A stretch of 64,000 nt of DNA from an uncultured Clostridia bacterium (GCA_947585745.1 CANPXF010000002.1:62001-126000), one strand, 5' to 3'. Counted from the first letter of the stretch, positions 26,266-36,107 are shown. The notes: a model not told the origin generated them from the sequence alone. Numbers and translations are program-made.

Positions 26266-28595
26266 TTTACCCTCCTAATTTCTGTCCTATCGAATTTACA
26301 GCTTACATTGTAAAGAATGTTATATAAAATTATTGAAATAACAGAAAGAACAACAACCAGAGTAAGCGCAAACGGATTTAAAGGTACTATATTAAAGAAA
26401 AATCCGAAAACTGAAATACCCAAGGTTAAACCTCCGAATACAATCGCTATAAGCGCGCCTCTTAAAAGGTTAATGGGAATTGAAAGTCTTATTACCATCA
26501 TAGTTCCAACTAACGCGGTCAGAATTACCGCCATTGTGGAAAATTCCTCATAACTGTACTCGCGCGTAAAGAATACAAGCGTCAAAATATTTAACACTAC
26601 CATTAACGCCGCGGGCCAAGACCTCATAATTACATTTTTAATAAACCGCCCTTTTATTCTGCTGTGATTTGGTTGGAGAGCCAAAACGAAAGACGGTATT
26701 CCGATTGTAAAAGCGCTTATTAAGGAAAGCTGGAGCGGTTGGAAAGGATAATTTATATTAACAAAGATAAACGCAAACGCAAGCACAAGCGAATAAAGCG
26801 TCTTGACGATAAACAGAGACGCGCTCCTTTGAATATTGTTAATCGCTCGCCTGCCCTCGGCGACAACCTTAGGCATCGAAGCAAAATCATCATCAGTCAA
26901 AACAAGCTGTGATATATTTTTAGCCGCGTCCGAGCCCGAAGCAATTGCAACACTGCAATCAGACTCTTTAAGCGCGAGAACGTCATTCACACCATCGCCT
27001 GTCATCGCTACGGTATGACCGTTACTTTTAAGAGCCTCAACAAATTTTTTCTTTTGCTGGGGAGTAACCCGTCCGAAAACAGTATAATTTTCTACCGCGT
27101 CTGAAATTTCTTTATCCGTCACAAGTGTTGACGCGTCAATAGATTTTTCAGCCTCAGGGATACCGACAGACTGCGCAATTCTCTCCACGGTTTTTCTGTT
27201 ATCTCCTGAAATAACCTTGAGCCTTACTCCCTGTTCGTTAAAGAATTTTATTGTTTCATCGGCGTTATCTCTAACCTTATCTTTAATTTTAATTAACGCT
27301 AAAGGTTCAAGCTTTTTGGGTAAAATCTCATTGTCTGCAAATTTATCAGAGCTTACCGCCAAAGTTACAACCCTGAGAGTATCGTCAATTTCAGAAATTT
27401 TATTAAATATTTCTAAATCAGAATTATTAAATATACATTCAGCCGCGCCCAATACATATGACTTTCCGTCGCAAAGCTCAGCCGCCGACCACTTCTTTTC
27501 AGATGAAAACGGTATACATTTTTCAGCTTCAATCGTGTCGCAATTTAAGTAGTTGTCTATAGCGTCAATTGTTGAATTTTTATCAATTGAAGATTTCGCG
27601 ATTGATTTAAGATCCGTATCTACATCTTTTTTATCATTACCCAGATAATCTATATCAACAACTTCAAGCTCGCCCGTGGTAATTGTTCCCGTTTTATCAA
27701 GGCACAAGACGTCAATTCTCGCCAAGGTTTCTATACAAAACAACTGCTGAACAAGAACTTTTTTGGCTGACAGCCTTACTACCGAAACCGCTAAAACCGT
27801 ACTTGTGAGAAGTATAAGTCCCTCGGGTATCATTCCGATAAGAGCCGCAACCGTACTTACAATAGTATCTTTAAAGCTTTCGTGGTTAAAATAAAATTGA
27901 TTAATAAAAAGAGCAATTCCCATAGGGAATATCGCAATTGAACAAAACTTGATTATCTTGTTAAGAGTAATCATAATTTCAGAATTAATTTTCTTATGAT
28001 ATGTAGCCTCGTGCTGGATTTTTGAGGCGTAATTTTCTGCTCCGACTTTTTCAACCTTTGCAAAAACTATTCCCGAGGAAATAAAACTGCCTGATAAAAG
28101 TTTCTCTCCCTCTTTCTTTTCAATACGGTCGCTCTCTCCTGTTAAAAGGCTTTCGTTAGCGTAACAAAACCCGTCGATTATTTTGCAGTCGCAGGGAATC
28201 TGCATTCCCGACTTTAAAATAATAATATCATCCAATACTATTTTATTAACGTTTATATTTTCAATTTTACCGTTTCTGACAACGTCAATATTGCTTGATA
28301 CGACAATAGAAAGCCTGTCCACGGCTCTTTTTGAGCGTATTTCCTGTACAATACCTATAATAGTATTACATACGACAACGCCCATAAAAATCATATTTTT
28401 GTTTGAGCCTACCAAAAGCAAAAGCAACATTAAAAATAAATTTAAAAAATTAAATAAGGTAACAGTATTTTCAAACACAATTCTCTTAATTGATTTTGAT
28501 TTTGAACCCGCGTCTTTATTTACAAGTCCTTTTCTTATCCGTTCTTCAACGTCGCTTTGTGAAAGCGACTGATTTTTTACATATTCTTTTAACAT
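26262..28595 (-). CDS. CtpE-like cation-transporting P-type ATPase
   Basis: A 777-residue P-type ATPase with the actuator LLTGESDRIEK, the phosphorylation motif CLDKTGTITTGE, the hinge MTGDGVNDVLALKESD and the membrane motif PEGLILLTS. The PEGL form and the lack of a CPC motif or heavy-metal domains argue for a calcium or other light cation pump of the CtpE/HAD-IC type, not a copper pump. The ATG at 28595 follows GAGG by five bases; a GTG two codons earlier is possible. It overlaps a small membrane-protein gene downstream. Confidence 0.85.
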   Translation of the reverse strand: MLKEYVKNQSLSQSDVEERIRKGLVNKDAGSKSKSIKRIVFENTVTLFNFLNLFLMLLLLLVGSNKNMIFMGVVVCNTIIGIVQEIRSKRAVDRLSIVVSSNIDVVRNGKIENINVNKIVLDDIIILKSGMQIPCDCKIIDGFCYANESLLTGESDRIEKKEGEKLLSGSFISSGIVFAKVEKVGAENYASKIQHEATYHKKINSEIMITLNKIIKFCSIAIFPMGIALFINQFYFNHESFKDTIVSTVAALIGMIPEGLILLTSTVLAVSVVRLSAKKVLVQQLFCIETLARIDVLCLDKTGTITTGELEVVDIDYLGNDKKDVDTDLKSIAKSSIDKNSTIDAIDNYLNCDTIEAEKCIPFSSEKKWSAAELCDGKSYVLGAAECIFNNSDLEIFNKISEIDDTLRVVTLAVSSDKFADNEILPKKLEPLALIKIKDKVRDNADETIKFFNEQGVRLKVISGDNRKTVERIAQSVGIPEAEKSIDASTLVTDKEISDAVENYTVFGRVTPQQKKKFVEALKSNGHTVAMTGDGVNDVLALKESDCSVAIASGSDAAKNISQLVLTDDDFASMPKVVAEGRRAINNIQRSASLFIVKTLYSLVLAFAFIFVNINYPFQPLQLSLISAFTIGIPSFVLALQPNHSRIKGRFIKNVIMRSWPAALMVVLNILTLVFFTREYSYEEFSTMAVILTALVGTMMVIRLSIPINLLRGALIAIVFGGLTLGISVFGFFFNIVPLNPFALTLVVVLSVISIILYNILYNVSCKFDRTEIRRVK

Positions 28596-28746
28596 ATGCA
28601 CCTCTTTGAAAATACTGCTAAATTTAATTTATTTATCTTAATAAAAACGATATTCATAACAAATTATTATCTTAAAATCTTATTACCATTATATTATACA
28701 CTATCTTTTCAAAAAATAATAGAGCAAAAGTGAAGGAGGTGAACAA

Positions 28747-29751
28747 ATGTTAAAAAATGTAAAAATAAGAATTATCCCAACAATTCTTGTTATTATTTTT
28801 TCCTTTTCAATTTGCATAATTCCCGCGTCGGCAAAAAGCAGGCAGGTAATAATTGGCGGTGAATCGTTTGGCTTAAAGCTTTATTGTAAAGGAGTTATGG
28901 TAACTCACTTTGAAAGCTTTTTATCAAACGGTAAAAACGTCTGCCCCGCTAAAGATTCCGGAATTAAAAAGAACGATATAATTTTATGCGCCGATAGTAA
29001 AGAGGTTAAAAGCAACGAGCAAATAGATGAAATTGTAAAAAATTCTAAAGGCAAAGAAATTAATTTTAGAGTATTAAGAAATTCAAAAGTTTTTAATATA
29101 AAAGTAAAACCTCTTATTAATTCTAACGGAGAATATTATATCGGACTTTGGGTAAGAGACAGTTGCGCCGGTCTTGGAACAATAAGTTATTATGATACAA
29201 AAAACAAAACGTACGGCGCGTTAGGTCACGGAATATGCGATGTTGATACAGGTGGACTTATGCCGAGTTCAAAAGGAGAAGTGCTAAAAGCAAATATTAC
29301 AAGCGTAACAAAATCCAAAGATAATCAAATCGGAACGCTAAACGGTTATTTTACCGAATCAACAATAGGAAATATAAAAAATAACACTCCGATTGGTATT
29401 TACGGTGATATAACCGAAAACATCTGTAAAAACAAAAAGTACGAAATTTCAGATATTTCAGAATTAAAAGTAGGTAAAGCAAAGCTGATAACAACAATTT
29501 CGGGAACTACACCTAAGGAATATGATATTTCAATAACCTATATTTCAAAACAAAATGAAAATTCAAACAGAAATTTTGTTGTTAAAATAACAGATAAAAG
29601 GCTTTTAAATAAAACAGGCGGTATTGTTCAGGGAATGAGCGGAAGTCCGATTATCCAAAACGGAAAGTTTGCGGGCGCGCTTACTCACGTTTTTATAGAT
29701 GACTGCAAAAGAGGTTACGGTATATTTGCTGAAAATATGATTAAAAACTAA
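28747..29751 (+). CDS. spoIVB: SpoIVB-like peptidase (sporulation, family S55)
   Basis: A 334-residue protein with an N-terminal membrane anchor (residues 8-29), a PDZ-like domain (about 55-120; GIKKNDIILCAD) and an S55 peptidase domain. The catalytic His is in LGHGICDVDTG (about 161) and the Ser in GMSGSPI (about 298). SpoIVB is secreted into the intermembrane space of the forespore and triggers pro-sigma-K processing. It is shorter than the Bacillus protein. spo0A follows directly, the classic gene order. The start has GGAGGTGA upstream. Confidence 0.93.
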   Translation: MLKNVKIRIIPTILVIIFSFSICIIPASAKSRQVIIGGESFGLKLYCKGVMVTHFESFLSNGKNVCPAKDSGIKKNDIILCADSKEVKSNEQIDEIVKNSKGKEINFRVLRNSKVFNIKVKPLINSNGEYYIGLWVRDSCAGLGTISYYDTKNKTYGALGHGICDVDTGGLMPSSKGEVLKANITSVTKSKDNQIGTLNGYFTESTIGNIKNNTPIGIYGDITENICKNKKYEISDISELKVGKAKLITTISGTTPKEYDISITYISKQNENSNRNFVVKITDKRLLNKTGGIVQGMSGSPIIQNGKFAGALTHVFIDDCKRGYGIFAENMIKN

Positions 29752-29753
29752 GG

Positions 29754-29769
29754 CCTGCCTTCGGGCAGG
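29754..29769 (+). terminator. Short UUCG hairpin after spoIVB
   Basis: CCTGCC-TTCG-GGCAGG forms a 6-base stem with a stable tetraloop 3 bases after the spoIVB stop. There is no real T-run after it, so termination may be leaky or it may protect the RNA end. Confidence 0.5.
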
Positions 29770-29779
29770 TTACATAAGA

Positions 29780-29799
29780 TGTCGATATATTGTGTCGAA
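29780..29799 (+). promoter_or_regulatory. Pair of 0A-box-like sites upstream of spo0A
   Basis: TGTCGAA (29793-29799) matches the Spo0A box exactly and TGTCGAT (29780-29786) matches in six of seven bases; they are spaced 13 bases apart. They lie about 160 bases before spo0A, which would fit direct autoregulation as known in Bacillus and Clostridium. Confidence 0.5.
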
Positions 29800-29959
29800 T
29801 TATTTTTAAATATACAACATATTGTTATTTCGTTTAGAATTTTTTGTTCTCAAAATAAATTTTTTAAGAAAATTTAAAAAAGTTTTTTGGAAACTATTGC
29901 CAATTTTACCACTTTATGGTAGTATTAATTCGTAAACAAATCTTACGGAGGTTATAAAA

Positions 29960-30727
29960 ATGAATGACAGTATAAAACTACTTATTACAGAAGACAAATC
30001 GTCACTTTCTGATGATGATTTTCTGATTTTTCAGAATCACGGTATCTCCCCTGTTTTCTGTACAAAAGACGGCGAGGAGCTTTTATTAAAAATAGTTAAC
30101 GAGTCACCCGACGCTGTAATTATGGATTTATTTATGACAAGGCTTGACGCTCTCGGGGTTATGAGAGCCATCAAGAAAAAAGATATTAAAGAACCGCTTT
30201 TAATTGTTACAGCGTCATTCAGCAGTTCGGCTTTGGAAAGAGAAATTATGAACGGCGGAGCGAGTTATTATGCTTTAAAGCCTTATAATTTAGACGCAAT
30301 TTGCGAGGATATTGTCGCTTTATTAAGTAAAGGCAAAAACGCTCAAACATCGGGAAGGTATTATGACGCGTTCGGAATAGAACTAAAAGTTACTGAAATT
30401 CTCCACGAAATCGGCGTTCCCGCCCATATTAAGGGTTATAATTATTTAAGAGATTCTATCATTATGTCAATAGAAAAACCGGAAATCATTAACGCTGTTA
30501 CCAAACAGCTTTATCCCGGCGTTGCCAAAAAATACGAAACAACCTCCTCAAGAGTGGAAAGAGCGATACGCCATGCAATTGAAGTAGCGTGGGACAGAGG
30601 CGACGTTGACGTACTTAACTCATACTTCGGTTATACTATACATAACGGAAGAGGCAAGCCGACAAACAGCGAGTTTATTGCTATGATTGCAGATAAACTA
30701 AGATTACAAATAAGAAACGCAAGTTAA
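29960..30727 (+). CDS. spo0A: Sporulation master regulator Spo0A
   Basis: A 255-residue response regulator. The receiver domain keeps acidic residues E11 and D12, the phosphoacceptor D56 (VIMDLFM), the switch threonine (VTAS) and the lysine of LKPY. The DNA-binding domain is highly conserved: [35 protein letters not shown] and [17 protein letters not shown]. Spo0A~P turns on sporulation genes by binding TGTCGAA boxes. The gene follows spoIVB and is followed by a strong terminator. Confidence 0.97.
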   Translation: MNDSIKLLITEDKSSLSDDDFLIFQNHGISPVFCTKDGEELLLKIVNESPDAVIMDLFMTRLDALGVMRAIKKKDIKEPLLIVTASFSSSALEREIMNGGASYYALKPYNLDAICEDIVALLSKGKNAQTSGRYYDAFGIELKVTEILHEIGVPAHIKGYNYLRDSIIMSIEKPEIINAVTKQLYPGVAKKYETTSSRVERAIRHAIEVAWDRGDVDVLNSYFGYTIHNGRGKPTNSEFIAMIADKLRLQIRNAS

Positions 30728-30731
30728 AATT

Positions 30732-30758
30732 ACGGTCTGTTCTTACAGACCGTTTTTT
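30732..30758 (+). terminator. Intrinsic terminator after spo0A
   Basis: Perfect stem ACGGTCTG / CAGACCGT (30732-30739 and 30746-30753), six-base loop, then six Ts, starting 5 bases after the spo0A stop. Confidence 0.9.
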
Positions 30759-30759
30759 A

Positions 30760-30788
30760 TTGACTTATAAATTTGAATATGTTAATAT
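30760..30788 (+). promoter_or_regulatory. Promoter of copA
   Basis: TTGACT (30760-30765), 17-base spacer and TAATAT (30783-30788), about 33 bases before the copA ATG. No CsoR or CopY operator pattern was recognised nearby. Confidence 0.6.
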
Positions 30789-30820
30789 TTTAACAAATAA
30801 TAAATAAGGAGGAAATGTAA

Positions 30821-33289
30821 ATGAAAAATCAAAAATTCACTATAACAGGTATGACCTGTTCAGCGTGTTCATCAAACGTAGAGCGCGCCGTCAACAAGCT
30901 TGACGGAATCGAAAGCGTCAGCGTAAATTTAATCGCGAATACAATGGATACTCAATATGATGAAAATAAAATAAATGAAAAGAAGATTATAAGCGCTGTA
31001 AAAAAAGCAGGTTACGGAGCAAAACCGTTTGTTAGAGATGAAGAACAGTATGACAGAAATTCCGACTCCGTAAAACAAAGATTGATTTTTTCTATCCTCT
31101 TTCTTATACCGCTGATGTTTGTTTCTATGGGACATATGATTGGTATTCATATTTCCTTTTTAGAAAATATGATTATTCAGGGAATTTTAGAAATTTTATT
31201 TCTTATTCCAATTCTTATTTTTAATAAAAAATATTTTATTAACGGTTTTAAATCTCTTTTTAAGCTAAGACCTAATATGGACGCGCTGATTGCGCTCGGA
31301 GCAGGCGTGTCAATTGCCTACAGCTTATACACCTTTGTAAATATAATAATATTAAACGCTGATATGATGACTGCAAACGCTTTAGGTCTGCACTATTATT
31401 TTGAATCGGCAGGAATGATTCTCACATTTATTACTATAGGAAAATATTTAGAAAGCAAAAGCATAAGCAAAACATCTTCCGCAATAAGCGGTCTTATAAA
31501 GCTCACCCCAAAAACCGCGATTGTTGAAAAAGACGGAAAAGAAGTTGAAATTGATACCAACAAAATAGTCGGCGGTGACATAGTAATATGCAAAAACGGT
31601 ATGTCAGTGCCTGTTGACGGAAAAATAGTTGAAGGTAATTGCAGTATTGACGAAAGCGCTATTACAGGAGAAAGTATACCGATAGATAAAGCGGTCGGCT
31701 CTCAGGTCACGGGCGGTACGGTGCTTACTTCGGGTTATATAAAAATTGAGGCGGTCAATACAGGCGAGGATACAACATTGTCTAAAATAATAAAACTTGT
31801 TGAAAACGCTACAAGCTCAAAAGCGCCTATAGCAAGAATTGCTGATAAAGTTGCAGGAATTTTTGTTCCGTCTGTTATCGGTATAGCAATTGTAACAACT
31901 CTGATTTGGCTGTTCATTGGTATGGATTTTGCAAAAGCAATATCGTTCGGAATAGCTGTACTTGTAATTTCTTGTCCCTGCGCGCTCGGACTTGCAACCC
32001 CTACCGCAATTATGGTCGGAACGGGAAAAGCCGCTCAAAACGGTATTCTTATTAAATCCGCGCTCGCGCTTGAAACAGCGAATAAGGTTAAAACGGTAGT
32101 CCTTGATAAAACGGGAACTATAACAAAAGGAGCTCCGCAGGTTACAGATGTTATAGAATATTCGGATAATTTGCTAAGTATCGCGTACACAATTGAAAAT
32201 AATTCCGAGCATCCGCTTGCAAAGGCTGTTGTAGATTACGCTAAAGAAAAAAACATTGAGCTTTTAAAATCGGAGGATTTCAAATCATATACGGGTTTTG
32301 GTATATCAGCAAAAATCGACTCAAAAATTTACTATTCGGGAAGCTATGATTTTATTCAAAGCTTAGGAATAGAATTTGACAATAATTCTATTAAGGAATT
32401 ATATAGCAGTGGAAAAACTCCCCTGTTATTTGCAGATGAAAAAGAAATCATAGGAGTTATTGCGGTTGCGGACACAATCAAAGAAACAAGCAAAAATGCG
32501 GTAGAATGTCTTAGGGCGCTTGATGTAGACGCGGTTATGCTCACGGGAGATAATAAACAGACCGCTGAATCAATTCAAAAATCAGCAGGCATTAAGACGG
32601 CTTACGCTCAGGTTCTCCCCCAACAAAAGGAGGAAATAGTAAGAGAATACAAAAATAAAGGAAGCGTCGCTATGGTCGGTGACGGAGTTAACGACTCCCC
32701 TGCCCTTGTAAGCGCTGATGTAGGAATAGCAATCGGCGCGGGAACGGATATTGCGATTGACTCTGCCGATATAGTCCTTATGAAAAACGACTTGCTTGAT
32801 GTTGTAACTACAATTGAACTAAGCCGCGCGGTTCTCAAAAATATTAAAGAAAACCTTTTTTGGGCATTTATTTATAACGTAATATGTATTCCGCTGGCGG
32901 CAGGAGCTTTTTACTCTCTGCTTGGATGGCAGTTGGAGCCGATGTTCGGAACTGTCGCTATGAGTTTAAGCTCAATATGCGTTGTATCTAACGCGTTAAG
33001 GCTTAAACGCTTTAAGCCTAAAAAAATAAAATCGGCTGATGAAAATATAACAGATTTTAAAACTATTGTGCCTAACCGAAACGAAAACAATACTAAAAAA
33101 GTAAAAATAGAAGGTATGATGTGTGAACATTGTGTTTCAAGAGTTCAAAATGCGTTAGAAGAAATCAGCGATAAACCTGTCAAGGTGGTTTTGAGTGACA
33201 ATACTGCAATAGTCGATAAAGATTTACCAAACGATGCTATAAAAAATGCGATTAATAAAGCAGGATACAAAGTTATTGATACAGAATAA
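30821..33289 (+). CDS. copA: Copper-exporting P1B-type ATPase with N- and C-terminal HMA domains
   Basis: An 822-residue copper pump. An N-terminal metal-binding HMA domain has GMTCSAC (Cys13, Cys16). Transmembrane helices include the transport motif SCPCALGLATP. ATPase motifs are ITGESIP, LDKTGTITKG, SEHPLAKA and VGDGVNDSPAL. After the last transmembrane helices a second HMA-like domain occupies roughly residues 755-822 with GMMCEHC. A C-terminal HMA is uncommon and resembles a fused CopZ chaperone. Cu(I) export is inferred from the CPC motif. No copZ or csoR lies next to it. Confidence 0.95.
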   Translation: MKNQKFTITGMTCSACSSNVERAVNKLDGIESVSVNLIANTMDTQYDENKINEKKIISAVKKAGYGAKPFVRDEEQYDRNSDSVKQRLIFSILFLIPLMFVSMGHMIGIHISFLENMIIQGILEILFLIPILIFNKKYFINGFKSLFKLRPNMDALIALGAGVSIAYSLYTFVNIIILNADMMTANALGLHYYFESAGMILTFITIGKYLESKSISKTSSAISGLIKLTPKTAIVEKDGKEVEIDTNKIVGGDIVICKNGMSVPVDGKIVEGNCSIDESAITGESIPIDKAVGSQVTGGTVLTSGYIKIEAVNTGEDTTLSKIIKLVENATSSKAPIARIADKVAGIFVPSVIGIAIVTTLIWLFIGMDFAKAISFGIAVLVISCPCALGLATPTAIMVGTGKAAQNGILIKSALALETANKVKTVVLDKTGTITKGAPQVTDVIEYSDNLLSIAYTIENNSEHPLAKAVVDYAKEKNIELLKSEDFKSYTGFGISAKIDSKIYYSGSYDFIQSLGIEFDNNSIKELYSSGKTPLLFADEKEIIGVIAVADTIKETSKNAVECLRALDVDAVMLTGDNKQTAESIQKSAGIKTAYAQVLPQQKEEIVREYKNKGSVAMVGDGVNDSPALVSADVGIAIGAGTDIAIDSADIVLMKNDLLDVVTTIELSRAVLKNIKENLFWAFIYNVICIPLAAGAFYSLLGWQLEPMFGTVAMSLSSICVVSNALRLKRFKPKKIKSADENITDFKTIVPNRNENNTKKVKIEGMMCEHCVSRVQNALEEISDKPVKVVLSDNTAIVDKDLPNDAIKNAINKAGYKVIDTE

Positions 33290-33290
33290 A

Positions 33291-33313
33291 GGCGGTCAAT
33301 TGACCGCCTTTTC
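33291..33313. terminator. Palindromic terminator between copA and the sigma-factor gene
   Basis: GGCGGTCAA/TTGACCGCC (33291-33308) is a perfect palindrome followed on the plus strand by TTTTCTCTTT. It serves copA and may also serve the convergent sigma-factor gene. Confidence 0.8.
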
Positions 33314-33323
33314 TCTTTCATAG

Positions 33324-34709
33324 TCATCTTTGAGGATTTTTCCATTTTATTTCTTTCTTATTTATACCATACCGATTATTGATTTCGTCATAAAAATCGT
33401 ATTTTTCACGTTCCTTAACCCATACCTGAATATATCCATATTCGGTGCTTATATACTCTCCGGTCAATGCGTCAATTTGTATAATAGAATAGATTGATAA
33501 ATACGGATATTTCCAGAAATAATTTCCTTTTTCATCTTTCCAGACCAAACCTGATTTTATAGCTGTTGACGATAATCTTTTAAAATCAAAAGATTTGGGA
33601 ATTTTTTCAACATAATTTTCGTAGTGATTTTTGAAAATAACAATATATACAGGTCTTTTTAAGTTGTTATTTTTCAAGATTTTTTTATCTGAAATTAAAT
33701 TCACGCACGATTTTGCCGTAATCAGATTACAGGATGAAACATTATTTTCATCGTAATACTTCGACTTTTTTATTTCATTTTTAGCTTTTTTAAGCGCGAA
33801 ATCTTTTGAAATATATTTTCCCTGTTTTCTATATCCTGTAGCTTGCGCCGTTGTAGATGATTCAACAGTTTTCTGCTCTGAAGTTTTATTATTAAGAAGA
33901 TTATATGTAAAGATACCTCCTACGCCCGCGATTACTGCAGCGCATGCAACAGCCAAAGCCTTAACTCCCATACCGGCAGAGCCGGCTGATGCGGTTTTTG
34001 CTACAGAAAGAATATTTCCATTTGTTGAGAATGTCTTTAACGCGAAAATTGACTTAGGCGCCAATGTGCATTTATATTTTTCCGCTTCATTAATAAGAGC
34101 ATAGGCAATATATGCAGTGGGGCTTAACGCTAATAAATTTTCTTTGCCTATTTTTTCAAACTCACTTTTAATAGCCTTACGCGCTGTATACAGACGGCTT
34201 TTTACCGTGCCTTCCTTTACTTCAAGCACATTGGAAATCTCCTTTACGCTAAGCTGTTGAAAATAGTACATAAGCACACATTCTCTCTGAACATTCGGAA
34301 GTTTATCAACAACATTTCTGATTATATTGCAAATTTCGTTCGTTTCAACAGAATTTTCAGGAGTAATTTGTATGTCAGTATCCTCATAATCCTCAGTTAA
34401 CTCTTCTTCGGTTACGGATTTTGCAAATATATCCTTGCAGTAATTTGCCGTAACTGCTTTAAGCCAGCCTAAAAAAGCGTTCGGATTTTTTACAGAGGAC
34501 AGCTTGTTTAATACAGTAACATAAATATCCTGTACCGCGTCATTTGCCTTTTCTTCATCTTTAAGTAAACTAAGGCAATAATAGTAAACGTACGAGCCTG
34601 TTTCGTTTATAATATACTCCAACGCCTTTTTATCACCGTTCTGGGCTTTTAATACGTTCTTGGAAAGCTTTTTATTGTTAATTTTTTGTTTTGGTGTTTT
34701 GTGTTTCAT
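33324..34709 (-). CDS. ECF-type sigma factor fused to a membrane and extracytoplasmic domain
   Basis: A 461-residue protein in three parts. Residues 25-95 are sigma region 2 (DEEKANDAVQDIYVTVLNKL). Residues 125-185 are region 4 (LPNVQRECVLMYYFQQLSVKEIS and EGTVKSRLYTARKAI). Residues 248-270 form one transmembrane helix (ALAVACAAVIAGVGGIFTYN). The remaining 190 residues would lie outside the cell and have no domain I recognise. Such fusions tether a sigma factor to the membrane, so an outside signal could free or orient it. No separate anti-sigma gene is adjacent, which fits a built-in sensor. The ligand and target promoters are unknown. Confidence 0.85.
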   Translation of the reverse strand: MKHKTPKQKINNKKLSKNVLKAQNGDKKALEYIINETGSYVYYYCLSLLKDEEKANDAVQDIYVTVLNKLSSVKNPNAFLGWLKAVTANYCKDIFAKSVTEEELTEDYEDTDIQITPENSVETNEICNIIRNVVDKLPNVQRECVLMYYFQQLSVKEISNVLEVKEGTVKSRLYTARKAIKSEFEKIGKENLLALSPTAYIAYALINEAEKYKCTLAPKSIFALKTFSTNGNILSVAKTASAGSAGMGVKALAVACAAVIAGVGGIFTYNLLNNKTSEQKTVESSTTAQATGYRKQGKYISKDFALKKAKNEIKKSKYYDENNVSSCNLITAKSCVNLISDKKILKNNNLKRPVYIVIFKNHYENYVEKIPKSFDFKRLSSTAIKSGLVWKDEKGNYFWKYPYLSIYSIIQIDALTGEYISTEYGYIQVWVKEREKYDFYDEINNRYGINKKEIKWKNPQR

Positions 34710-34789
34710 AAAAATTTCATAACCTTTCTTTTTTATCTTCTATTTAAAAAGACGAATTTTAATCAAAAAGGTTCATTTTTCATATTTTT

Positions 34790-34816
34790 AAAGGGTTGCC
34801 GTAAAGACAACCCTTT
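34790..34816 (-). terminator. Intrinsic terminator after purD
   Basis: Stem AAAGGGTTG / CAACCCTTT (34808-34816 with 34790-34798 on the plus strand) with a nine-base loop, 12 bases after the purD stop; it ends the pur operon. Confidence 0.8.
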
Positions 34817-34827
34817 ATTTATTAAAA

Positions 34828-36093
34828 TTATTTTGTTCTTCCAATATCCGTGCGGTAGTGAGCGCCGTCAAAGCTGATTTTATCAACTGCGTTATATGCC
34901 TTTTTCAAAGCTTCGTCAAGCGTATCGGCTTTTGCGGTAACTCCTAAAACACGACCTCCGTTTGTAAGGAATTTTTCATTTTCAAGCTTAGTTCCTGCGT
35001 GAAAAACAACAGCTCCGTCTACCCCGCCGTTTTCGTCTAAGCCTTTAATTTCAATTCCTTTTTTGTAAGCAAGAGGATAACCTCCGCTTGCCATAACTAC
35101 GCACGCAGTAGCGCCGTCATACCATTCAATATCAATATCTGCGAGCTTTTCATCAATAATAGCCTCACAAATATTAACCAAATCGGTTTTAAGTCTTGGA
35201 AGTACAACCTGCGCCTCGGGGTCGCCGAAACGCGCATTATACTCAATAACCTTCGGGCCGTTCGGTGTTATCATAAGTCCGAAATACAAACACCCCTTAA
35301 ACGGTCTTCCCTCTTTAGCCATAGCCTTTATAGTCGGAACAAAAATTGTATCATAACACTCTTTGGCTATTTCATCAGTATAATACGGGTTAGGACTTAT
35401 TGTACCCATACCGCCTGTATTAAGTCCCTCATCATTATCATAAGCGCGCTTGTGGTCCTTTGAGCTTACCATAGGTTTAACGACCTTGCCGTCCGTAAAT
35501 GCCAAAACGCTTACCTCGGGTCCTGTTAAAAATTCTTCAATAACAATATTGTTTCCCGAATCTCCGAACTTTTTATCCTCCATAATGGATTTAATAGCGT
35601 TCTTCGCGTCATCAATGGTCTGCGCGATGATAACGCCCTTGCCGAGAGCAAGCCCGTCGGCTTTTACAACTATAGGAACCGTGTTTTCCTTTTCAACGTA
35701 TTCAATTGCTTTTTTGGGGTCGTCAAACACCTCATATTTAGCGGTGGGAATACCGTATTTCTTCATCAAATTTTTTGAAAAAACCTTTGACGCCTCGATT
35801 ATAGCGGCATTTGCGTTAGGACCGAAAGCCCTTATTCCCTCTTTCTCCATTGCGTCTACCATTCCTGCGGCAAGAGGGTCGTCAGGCGCTACGAAAACTA
35901 AATCTACGGCGTTATCCTTAGCGAATTTAACCATATTTTCTGTATCCATCGCGCCGATATTTACGCACTCGGCGTCTTTTGCAATACCTCCGTTACCCGG
36001 CGCGCAATAAAGCTTTGTGCATTTATCGGATTCTTTCAGCTTTTTAATTAAGGCGTGCTCGCGTCCGCCAGAGCCAATCATTAAAATTTTCAT
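34828..36093 (-). CDS. purD: Phosphoribosylamine-glycine ligase
   Basis: A 421-residue ATP-grasp enzyme of step two of purine synthesis. Landmarks are the N-terminal MKILMIGSGGREHALI, VVKADGLALGKGV, GPEVSVLAFTDG, NTGGMGTISPNPYY and EYNARFGDPEAQV. The start at 36093 fits the family and has GAGG upstream; a 16-residue longer reading runs back into purH. It is the last gene of the pur operon. Confidence 0.97.
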   Translation of the reverse strand: MKILMIGSGGREHALIKKLKESDKCTKLYCAPGNGGIAKDAECVNIGAMDTENMVKFAKDNAVDLVFVAPDDPLAAGMVDAMEKEGIRAFGPNANAAIIEASKVFSKNLMKKYGIPTAKYEVFDDPKKAIEYVEKENTVPIVVKADGLALGKGVIIAQTIDDAKNAIKSIMEDKKFGDSGNNIVIEEFLTGPEVSVLAFTDGKVVKPMVSSKDHKRAYDNDEGLNTGGMGTISPNPYYTDEIAKECYDTIFVPTIKAMAKEGRPFKGCLYFGLMITPNGPKVIEYNARFGDPEAQVVLPRLKTDLVNICEAIIDEKLADIDIEWYDGATACVVMASGGYPLAYKKGIEIKGLDENGGVDGAVVFHAGTKLENEKFLTNGGRVLGVTAKADTLDEALKKAYNAVDKISFDGAHYRTDIGRTK

Positions 36094-36107
36094 CTTAATA
36101 CCTCGAA

